Part shown: piece by piece, positions 1 to 5,474 of the stretch | Position numbering within the stretch: the first letter of the stretch is position 1 | Layout: every line of letters begins with the position of its first letter | Assembly (NCBI GenBank): GCA_947176445.1 | Contig: CAMWQK010000074.1 | Coordinates: 1 to 5,474 of the forward strand | Direction of reading: 5' to 3' | Length of the DNA: 5,474 bases | From: an uncultured Clostridia bacterium | GTDB lineage: Bacteria > Bacillota > Clostridia > Christensenellales > Borkfalkiaceae | Made by a program: the position numbers and the translations under genes | Notes under the pieces: generated by a model | Told to the model about the DNA's origin: nothing | Database searches by the model: none | Seen by the model: the letters and a program-made list of their open reading frames with translations, nothing else

Positions 1-1977
1 ATTCTGCGCTCGTACGTAGAGCAGCTCAACAAGCGCGCCGTCAGCGGCACGGCGGCGGAGGGGCTCTCCGTCGGTGCGCTCCTTGCGCGCGCAAGGCAGT
101 TCACCGAGGCGGCGGACTGGAAGAACGCAGGGGTTTGCTACGAAAAGGTTTTAGAGCGCGATGAAAAGTGCGCCGAGGCGTGGTGGGGACAGCTCCATCT
201 CGAATTCAACGCGCGCAATACGGACGAATTACTCAAAGATATCGACTGGCAGACGGCGGAGAAGATCGAGGGCAGCTCGAACTTTATGCACGCACTCCGC
301 TGTGCCGACGAGAAGTTCAAAGCGGAGATCGACGCGTTCTCTTCGCGGCTTCACGATCCCGCGCGTTGGTGGAATTTATTCCTCACCGAGATGGGGGCAG
401 CCGACGAGGCGGAGATTTTAAGCGGGCTGGACAAGCACAGATTGCAGCGGGTGGAAGACAGTAAGAACTTCCACAATGCGGATAAGTACGCGGACGGCGA
501 TTTCAAGGCGCGTATTGAAGCGTTCAAACATGCGCTGTATTCGGCGGAGAGCTATTGGAAGCTGTTTTTGCAGGACTTCAATGCGGAGAGCGAAGAGGGG
601 CTTCTCTCCCTGCTCGACGACGGGAAGTTCCGTCTCATCGAATCGAACGCATACTATCAGAAGGCGAACGCGCGCGCGGAAGGCGAACTTCGCGAGCGGA
701 TCGACCGTTTTAACGAAACCGTACATTCGGGCGAGTTCTGGTGGGGGGTATACCTTCGCGGAATGGGCGCGGAACACGAGCAGCAGCTGCTCGACAACTT
801 CGACGTACAGCGCTATCAGGCTTTGAGCCAGAACGCCGCATATCAGAACGCAAAGGCATTTGCCGACGAGGCATTTTCGGAGCGCATCGCGGCGTATGAA
901 AAGGCGTCGGAGGAGCGATACAACGCCTACCGCAAGGCGGCAACGGCGTGGGTCAAGCTCCTCAACGAATGTAATTGCAAGAGCGACGCCGACCTCAACG
1001 AACTCACCTACTTCGTAGACGAAAACGATCTCTATATCGAGGCGCTCGACTGGGCGAAGAAGTCGTGCGTGCAGGCGGTGATCGCGCGGTTCGAAAGCGT
1101 TGGAAGAGTGCAGAAAGAGGAAGTTCTGCACACGGGGATTCAGCGCAAGGCGCAGTCGCGCGAAATGCGCAAGTCGGGCAGGCAGAAGCTGTATTTGGCG
1201 CTCGTCTTCATCGCGCTGTATGCGGGGCTTGCCGCTCTCATGATCGTGTTCATGTGCCGCAAGACCGACTGGGGATTTCTCAAAGCCATTCCGGGGATTG
1301 AAAAAATCAGTTTCCGCTATGCCGATCTCACGGTGCTTCTTGCATTCTTCTCGGTGATCGTCGGCGGGGGACTCAGTCAGATCCTCTCTGCATCCCGCGG
1401 AAAATCGTGGCTGACGCAGCTGTTCGTTCTCTTATTCCAGATTCCTGCGTATTTCGGCGTGCTGGTGTTGCAGTATTTTTATACCCGCGTCGGCGTGAGC
1501 GGGATCACGACCTGGGCATATTGTGCGTTTATCGCGCTGTATATGCTCGTCATGCTCTATTCGCAGTGCGTCGGCGGGGCGAAGATGGGGCGGCTCAAGC
1601 TCTGCCTTCCCAACGCGCTCGTGATCGTATTCTATGCGGCGACGCTGCGCTTCTGCGACTTGGTGGCAGACGGCTGGATCCTTGCGGGGCTTGCCGTGGA
1701 CTTTGCGGAAATCTTCTCCGCGATCGAGATCGCGCTCGTATGTATCACGGCAACGTGGATCATCTTCATCTACGGCGTGCCCGCGATTTACACGGTTTTA
1801 AGTTTCATCTTTATGCCCGTGTGCATGTTCGCCATCATCGAAATGGCGCTGCGGCAGAGCAAGATCTGGCTGGCGATCCTCACGATCATCGGAACGCTCG
1901 TTGTGCTCATCGCCCTTTCCTGGGGCGCAACCGTCATTCGCCGCAGGAGAAAAAAATCATATATCGATGAAAAATAA
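1..1977 (+). CDS. Helical-repeat (TPR-like, 62-residue repeats) polytopic membrane protein of unknown function, 5' partial
   Basis: The frame is open from base 1 to the TAA at 1975-1977, giving 658 visible residues. The first in-frame ATG (286) lies inside the repeats and has no ribosome binding site, so the true start is upstream of the window. Residues about 31-62 form a TPR-like helix pair (ADW..A...YEKVLERD...AEAWW). Residues 61-308 are four 62-residue units, and about 311-364 a degenerate fifth. A basic stretch (about 381-396) leads into roughly eight hydrophobic segments near 397-418, 442-462, 471-493, 503-521, 536-556, 573-592, 596-616 and 622-643. The tail is RRRRKK. Basic flanks at both ends and an even segment count suggest that the repeat domain and C-terminus are both cytoplasmic. 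I see no enzymatic motif. Bacillota proteins of this general build often begin with a zinc ribbon, but that part is not visible. TPR-type solenoids usually bind proteins, so a scaffold or sensor role is inference only. A terminator follows directly. Confidence 0.85.
   Translation: MLRSYVEQLNKRAVSGTAAEGLSVGALLARARQFTEAADWKNAGVCYEKVLERDEKCAEAWWGQLHLEFNARNTDELLKDIDWQTAEKIEGSSNFMHALRCADEKFKAEIDAFSSRLHDPARWWNLFLTEMGAADEAEILSGLDKHRLQRVEDSKNFHNADKYADGDFKARIEAFKHALYSAESYWKLFLQDFNAESEEGLLSLLDDGKFRLIESNAYYQKANARAEGELRERIDRFNETVHSGEFWWGVYLRGMGAEHEQQLLDNFDVQRYQALSQNAAYQNAKAFADEAFSERIAAYEKASEERYNAYRKAATAWVKLLNECNCKSDADLNELTYFVDENDLYIEALDWAKKSCVQAVIARFESVGRVQKEEVLHTGIQRKAQSREMRKSGRQKLYLALVFIALYAGLAALMIVFMCRKTDWGFLKAIPGIEKISFRYADLTVLLAFFSVIVGGGLSQILSASRGKSWLTQLFVLLFQIPAYFGVLVLQYFYTRVGVSGITTWAYCAFIALYMLVMLYSQCVGGAKMGRLKLCLPNALVIVFYAATLRFCDLVADGWILAGLAVDFAEIFSAIEIALVCITATWIIFIYGVPAIYTVLSFIFMPVCMFAIIEMALRQSKIWLAILTIIGTLVVLIALSWGATVIRRRRKKSYIDEK
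181..924 (+). repeat. Four tandem 62-residue protein repeats (186 bp each) within the membrane protein gene
   Basis: Units begin at 181, 367, 553 and 739 (residues 61, 123, 185 and 247) with an exact 62-residue period and no indels. Each opens with WW or YW. Counting from that first residue, I see these positions conserved in all four: W2, A11, L18, D22, A38, A42 and I50, with aromatic residues at 35 and 53 and F/L at 46. The pattern suggests three or four helices per unit. The DNA copies have diverged strongly, so this is an old protein-level duplication rather than a recent DNA repeat. A fifth, imperfect unit follows at about 931-1092: W317, L332, Y345, A348, A352 and V360 match, but it is offset by a short insertion before it and is about 5 residues shorter internally. 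Confidence 0.85.
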
Positions 1978-1998
1978 GGCGGTTCGCCTTATTTTTTT
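1970..1998 (+). terminator. Rho-independent terminator overlapping the stop codon of the membrane protein gene
   Basis: AAAATAAGGCG (1971-1981) pairs perfectly with CGCCTTATTTT (1985-1995) around a GTT loop, and the T run extends to 1998. The A/T outer part of the stem merges with the T tract, so the working hairpin is mainly AAGGCG/CGCCTT followed by a T-rich tail. The stop codon TAA (1975-1977) lies within the left arm, so a ribosome finishing translation would cover part of the hairpin. It separates this gene from the phosphoesterase gene downstream. The A-rich left arm also gives a T run on the minus strand, but no minus-strand gene ends here. Confidence 0.8.
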
Positions 1999-2021
1999 GT
2001 CAGGCACAAAAATCCGGAGCG

Positions 2022-2027
2022 AAGGAG
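2022..2027 (+). promoter_or_regulatory. Shine-Dalgarno site of the metallophosphoesterase gene, with long spacing
   Basis: AAGGAG is a good match to the anti-Shine-Dalgarno sequence. It ends 13 bases before the ATG at 2041, longer than the usual 5-9. A nearer in-frame ATG at 2029 is only one base from the motif and is followed by ATA and then TAG, so it cannot start the gene. The in-frame TAG at 2035-2037 fixes 2041 as the first usable ATG. Confidence 0.6.
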
Positions 2028-2040
2028 TATGATATAGAAC

Positions 2041-2850
2041 ATGGAAGTTTATTCGATCGTCATCGTTGCCGTCTGTATCCTCGTCTTCTGTATCGCCTTC
2101 GTCTCTGCGTTTATCGATAATAAGACGGTCGTCTACGAGCCCTTCGCGCTCGGCGAGGGCGTGCGCAAAGTCCGCATCGCGCACCTCTCCGATCTGCACT
2201 TTCCCAAGCAGGCGGTGGATACGGAGCGGCTGCTTTACGAGCTGAAACAAAGAGAGATCGACTTCGTTGCGCTCACCGGCGATCTGATGGGGCGGCGCAG
2301 CGATATTTTCACCTGCGGCGCGCTCGAATTTGCGCGCGAGCTCACGGCGATCTGCCCCGTCTACTACGTGCGCGGCAATCATGAGACGGAGCACAGGCAC
2401 GGCGATCTGTTTGTGGAAGAGCTGAAAAAGCTCGGCGTGCACGTCGTAGAGGGGAGCGCGGCGCTCTTTGAAAAGGAAGAGATAAAGATCGCCGTTGCGG
2501 GCGTCGGCGACGAGGCGGCGTTTTCGCCCGCACAGATCCCTGCGGAGTGGGCGGCGGATTATACGCTGCTGCTTGCGCACCATCCCGAAAGAAAGCGTTG
2601 GAAGGGGTACACGGACGGCGCGTCTTCGCCCGATCTGGTGCTCGCGGGGCACGCGCACGGCGGGCAGTTCCGCATGTTCGGTATGGGCGCGTTTGCGCCC
2701 GATCAGGGACTATTCCCGCGCGTTGCGGCGGGACGGCGCAGGATCGGCGATAAGACGGAGCTCATCGTCTCCCGCGGGATCGGACGGAGCGAGTTTCCGC
2801 TTCGCCTCAATAACCCGCCCCACGTCCCCATTATTGAGATTACGATATAA
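2041..2850 (+). CDS. Membrane-anchored calcineurin-like metallophosphoesterase (YkuE/YaeI type)
   Basis: This complete 269-residue protein is a dinuclear-metal phosphoesterase. Residues about 5-24 form one hydrophobic anchor. There is no twin-arginine motif, unlike the Tat-exported Bacillus YkuE, and no lipobox. The family's metal-ligand blocks appear in order: DLH (D51, H53), GDLM (D81), GNHE (N113, H114), AHHPE (H180) and GHAHGGQ (H204, H206). All expected ligands are present, so the enzyme should be active. Length is normal for the family. Relatives of this type are thought to act on phosphate esters or lipids at the membrane, but the substrate cannot be read from the sequence. The ATG at 2041 is supported by the anchor, an in-frame stop just upstream and AAGGAG at 2022-2027. 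The gene follows the previous one by 63 bases containing a terminator, so it probably has its own promoter. It converges with the ATPase gene. Confidence 0.93.
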   Translation: MEVYSIVIVAVCILVFCIAFVSAFIDNKTVVYEPFALGEGVRKVRIAHLSDLHFPKQAVDTERLLYELKQREIDFVALTGDLMGRRSDIFTCGALEFARELTAICPVYYVRGNHETEHRHGDLFVEELKKLGVHVVEGSAALFEKEEIKIAVAGVGDEAAFSPAQIPAEWAADYTLLLAHHPERKRWKGYTDGASSPDLVLAGHAHGGQFRMFGMGAFAPDQGLFPRVAAGRRRIGDKTELIVSRGIGRSEFPLRLNNPPHVPIIEITI

Positions 2851-2870
2851 ACATTGTAAAATCCAAAAAA

Positions 2871-2898
2871 CGCCCCGCTGCGTATTCGCAGCGGGGCG
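2871..2898. terminator. Bidirectional intrinsic terminator between convergent genes
   Basis: CGCCCCGCTGCG (2871-2882) and CGCAGCGGGGCG (2887-2898) form a perfect 12-bp GC-rich stem with a TATT loop. On the minus strand the hairpin is followed at once by six T (AAAAAA at 2865-2870 on plus), a classic terminator for the ATPase gene. On the plus strand the tail is CTCTTATTTTAT, weaker but T-rich, and serves the phosphoesterase gene. It sits in the 64-base gap between the two stop codons. Confidence 0.92.
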
Positions 2899-2914
2899 CT
2901 CTTATTTTATCCGA

Positions 2915-5474
2915 TTATTCGTCGCTGTTCATCAGATCGCAGACCTTGATGAGGAAGGAGGAGACGGGGAACGCCGCAAGCAGGATACATACGATGTAGA
3001 GCACCTGCGTGAAGGAGAATTCAACCGCATCCCAGTTATCGCACACGATGTTGCCGAGAATGGGAATGCACAGTACGACGATACAGATCGCTGCCGAGCC
3101 GGCATATACAAATCCGCGGAGCAGGTTGAACGGCTGCATGATGCGGAAGAGCATGACGAGTCCGCCGAAAGTGAGCGCCAGCAGAAGGAGCGGGCGGAAG
3201 TTCGTCTGGAAGCCGAGCTCTTCAGGAAGGAATGCTTGCCCGAGATAGATGGTCATGACGCACATGATCAGCGTCAGCGCGCCCGGTATCGATCGCGATA
3301 GCACGTATAGGATAAATTTTCCTTTGACGCGGCTCGTGTTCGGTTGCAGGGAGATGACCATCGAGGGCACTGCCGCAACGAACATTTCGAAGAGCAACAT
3401 GTTGTTCGTCTTGAAGAAGTACGTCGTTCTGAGCGCACAGCAGATGATCGCAAGGAAGGTGGTGAACAGCGTCTTCATAATGTACAGCGAGGCGCTGCTC
3501 TTGATGTTGTTGATGACCCGTCGCCCTTCGAACACGACGTTGGGAAGGGAGAGGAAGTTGTTGTCCATGAGCACGAGGTGCGAGACGTTTCGCGCCGCCT
3601 CGCTTCCCGAGGCAACGGAGATCGCGCAGTCCGCTTCCTTCAAGGCGAGAATGTCGTTTACGCCGTCGCCCGTCATGGCAACGGTGTTGCCCTGCTTTTT
3701 CAGCGTCTTTACGAGGATCGCCTTTTGCTCGGGGGTAACGCGCCCGAATACGGTGTACTGTGTGGCGACGTTCTCCACTTCAAGATCGGTGAGCCCGTCG
3801 AGCGAGATAAATCTGCCCGCGTTCTTGACGCCGACGCGCCGTGCGACTTCCGCAACGGTGACGGGGTTATCGCCCGAGATGATCTTGATATCGACGTCGT
3901 TATCGCGGAACCACTTGATGGTGTCGACGGCGTCGCTTCTGATGTTGTCCGCAAGGGTGATGAGCGCGACGGGGCGCAGGAGCGAAGGGAGCCGATCTCC
4001 CGAGATCTGGCTGGGGGAGTAGGCGAGAATGAGCACGCGCAGTCCCATCTGCGCATATTGTTTTACAATGCGGTCGATTCTCGGCGGCATGGGACGGAGC
4101 ACGAATTCGGGTGCGCCGAAGCAGAACGTTCCCGTTTCGCCGAAGGAGACGGCGGAGAGCTTGCGCTTGCTCGAGAAGGGAATGATCGCCGAGGGTTGAA
4201 GCGCGGACGAATGTCCGAAGCGGTTATAGAGGGCGATACTCGTCTGGTTGTTGTCGTCGAGTGCGGCGAGCATGCTACCCATGATATCGTCGAGGGTGTA
4301 GTCGGTGTAGTTGTTGAGGATCATGCAGTCGTTCACGGTCATTCTGCCGTCCGTGATCGTACCCGTCTTATCGAGGCAGAGCACGTTGACGCGTGCGAGC
4401 ATTTCGAGTGAATACAGGTCCTGCACGAGGGTGTGCTTCTTTGCAAGCCGTCTCACACCCACCGCCATTGCGAGCGAGGTGAGGAGCAACAGTCCCGAAG
4501 GGATCATACCGATGATGATCGCGCCCGTGAGCTGGATTGCTTCGGAGATGCGCTCGTACTGCGTGCCGACGTGATCGGGGAGCGTGTGCAGGTTGGTGAA
4601 GAACATGGCTGCGCCGATGATGACGATGAGCACGCCGATCGCGCGAATAAACGTCTGAATGGAGTTCATGATCTCCGAGCGGGGACGCTTATACTTCTTC
4701 GCGCGGGAGGTGAGCTTGTTGAGGTAGGTCGCGCTGCCGACTTTGTCCGCACGCACGCGGCAGGAGCCGCTCGAAACGAACGAGCCCGCGTACAGCGTCT
4801 CGCCCTCCGCCTTCTTGATGGGCACGGATTCACCCGTGAGGAGGGATTCGTTGACTTCCACAAACCCGTCTGCGAGTTTACAGTCGGCGGGAACCTGTTG
4901 CCCCGCTTCGAGCAAAATGACGTCGTCGAGCACGATATCGTTGACGGGTATCTCCATTCGCTGCCCGTTCCGCATGACCTTGGTGTTCGTCGAGACGAGC
5001 ACGGAGAGCCTGTCGATCTGTTTCTTCGCGAGGATTTCCTGTACGATACCGATCGTGAGGTTGGCGACGAAGATGCCCACGAACAGGAACTGCGAGATGG
5101 ACGCCTGCGCATAGACGAGCGCGCCCGCCACGAGAATACACAGAAGGTTGAAGAACGTAAAGATATTTCCGAAGAAAATATTCTTATACGACTTACTGTA
5201 CCGTTTATTGACGTCGTTAAAGAGGAACTGCCCGTAGCGGGTATCTACCTCTTCCTGCGAAAGTCCCTGTTCAAGGGGCGGCGTAAAGCGCTCCACCTCC
5301 GTCTCGGAGGGGATCTTCTTCGCTTTACGGAATTTTTTCATGAGCTTTTTCCGATCGTGCTTCGGATGTTCAGCCGTTGCGTTCGTGTCCAGCACGCGGG
5401 AGGAAAAGCTGGGCTTTACGTCCGCTTCCACCTGCTCCATGGGCTCGGCGGGAATTACCTCTTCGGGTGTGGAT
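2915..5474 (-). CDS. CtpE-like cation-transporting P-type ATPase (probably Ca2+), probably 5' partial
   Basis: This ATP-driven cation pump cycles through an aspartyl-phosphate. Counting from the first in-window ATG (5440-5438; 841 residues to the stop), motifs are: LTGES 201-205 (actuator), DKTGTIT 357-363 (phosphorylated D357), GAPE 442-445 and GLRVL 466-470 (nucleotide domain), SGDNP 522-526 and TGDGVND 590-596 (hinge). Hydrophobic segments near 87-110, 114-136, 261-283, 300-328, 648-670, 680-698, 712-735, 747-766, 775-798 and 808-832 give the ten-segment P2-type plan. The actuator linker (VQEILAKKQIDRLS) and LVQD..S.EMLARV.V before DKTG recall mycobacterial CtpE, a Ca2+ exporter. Segment 4 reads IPSGL rather than PEGL, so the cation is uncertain. 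There are no CPC or N-terminal metal-binding motifs, which argues against a heavy-metal P1B pump. No ribosome binding site precedes 5440 and the frame stays open to 5474 (STPEEVIPAEP), so the start probably lies outside. M34 (5341) is a weaker alternative start. Confidence 0.93.
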   Translation of the reverse strand, partial: STPEEVIPAEPMEQVEADVKPSFSSRVLDTNATAEHPKHDRKKLMKKFRKAKKIPSETEVERFTPPLEQGLSQEEVDTRYGQFLFNDVNKRYSKSYKNIFFGNIFTFFNLLCILVAGALVYAQASISQFLFVGIFVANLTIGIVQEILAKKQIDRLSVLVSTNTKVMRNGQRMEIPVNDIVLDDVILLEAGQQVPADCKLADGFVEVNESLLTGESVPIKKAEGETLYAGSFVSSGSCRVRADKVGSATYLNKLTSRAKKYKRPRSEIMNSIQTFIRAIGVLIVIIGAAMFFTNLHTLPDHVGTQYERISEAIQLTGAIIIGMIPSGLLLLTSLAMAVGVRRLAKKHTLVQDLYSLEMLARVNVLCLDKTGTITDGRMTVNDCMILNNYTDYTLDDIMGSMLAALDDNNQTSIALYNRFGHSSALQPSAIIPFSSKRKLSAVSFGETGTFCFGAPEFVLRPMPPRIDRIVKQYAQMGLRVLILAYSPSQISGDRLPSLLRPVALITLADNIRSDAVDTIKWFRDNDVDIKIISGDNPVTVAEVARRVGVKNAGRFISLDGLTDLEVENVATQYTVFGRVTPEQKAILVKTLKKQGNTVAMTGDGVNDILALKEADCAISVASGSEAARNVSHLVLMDNNFLSLPNVVFEGRRVINNIKSSASLYIMKTLFTTFLAIICCALRTTYFFKTNNMLLFEMFVAAVPSMVISLQPNTSRVKGKFILYVLSRSIPGALTLIMCVMTIYLGQAFLPEELGFQTNFRPLLLLALTFGGLVMLFRIMQPFNLLRGFVYAGSAAICIVVLCIPILGNIVCDNWDAVEFSFTQVLYIVCILLAAFPVSSFLIKVCDLMNSDE

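Noticed and set aside
286..288. ATG as the start of the first gene
   Set aside because: The frame is open back to base 1, the upstream codons encode the first repeat unit and a TPR-like helix pair that match the later units, and no ribosome binding site precedes this ATG.
181..924. DNA-level tandem repeat or CRISPR-like array
   Set aside because: The 186-base periodicity exists only at protein level; the DNA copies are too diverged to be a recent duplication, and there are no identical repeats with unique spacers.
418..1131. Minus-strand open frame (237 codons) opposite the repeat region
   Set aside because: The plus-strand frame shows a clear exact-period protein repeat with conserved residues; this opposite frame is a shadow of it.
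1997..2033. Sigma-70 promoter from TTGTCA (1997-2002) and TATGAT (2028-2033)
   Set aside because: Each box is a fair match, but the spacer is 25 bases, far from the usual 16-18, so I did not list it as a promoter.
1957..2658. Minus-strand open frame (233 codons) antisense to the phosphoesterase
   Set aside because: It is antisense to a gene with all metal-binding motifs in place, runs across the terminator at 1970-1998, and its product is His/Arg/Asp-rich without recognisable structure.
3344..4411. Long plus-strand open frame (355 codons) opposite the ATPase gene
   Set aside because: It lies wholly antisense to a gene with unmistakable P-type ATPase motifs, encodes a low-complexity Arg/Glu/Asp-rich product with no domain or membrane pattern, and is explained by the GC-rich codon bias of the real gene.

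Overview
The window looks like chromosomal DNA from a GC-rich Bacillota (Clostridia-like) bacterium. The basis is indirect: strong G/C preference at third codon positions, a Shine-Dalgarno core of AAGGAG, intrinsic hairpin-plus-T-run terminators, a single-membrane-style anchored metallophosphoesterase, and a CtpE-like P-type ATPase. A Christensenellales-type gut lineage would fit, but this is an impression from gene style, not a proven assignment. I see no mobile elements, tRNA or rRNA genes, CRISPR arrays or phage genes.

Layout: (1) Bases 1-1977, plus strand, hold the 3' part of a gene whose start lies outside the window. It encodes a soluble helical-repeat region (a TPR-like helix pair, four tandem units of exactly 62 residues, and a degenerate fifth), followed by about eight membrane segments and a basic C-terminal tail. 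Its function is unknown. Its stop codon sits inside a rho-independent terminator (about 1970-1998). (2) Bases 2041-2850, plus strand, encode a complete 269-residue membrane-anchored calcineurin-like metallophosphoesterase of the YkuE/YaeI type with all metal-binding motifs intact. (3) Bases 2871-2898 form a perfect 12-bp hairpin that can terminate transcription in both directions between the two convergent genes. (4) From base 5474 down to 2915, minus strand, is a P-type cation ATPase resembling mycobacterial CtpE. It has ten predicted membrane segments and complete A, P and N domain motifs, but the usual PEGL motif of membrane segment 4 reads PSGL. Its frame is still open at the right edge, so its start is probably outside the window.

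How they fit together: each gene appears to be its own transcription unit. The first two run in the same direction but are separated by a terminator, and the third converges on them. All three products are probably membrane proteins. Nothing in the sequence shows that they share a pathway. The most unusual items are the 62-residue repeat array joined to a polytopic membrane domain and the PSGL variant in the ATPase. I found no convincing evidence of a new multi-gene system here.
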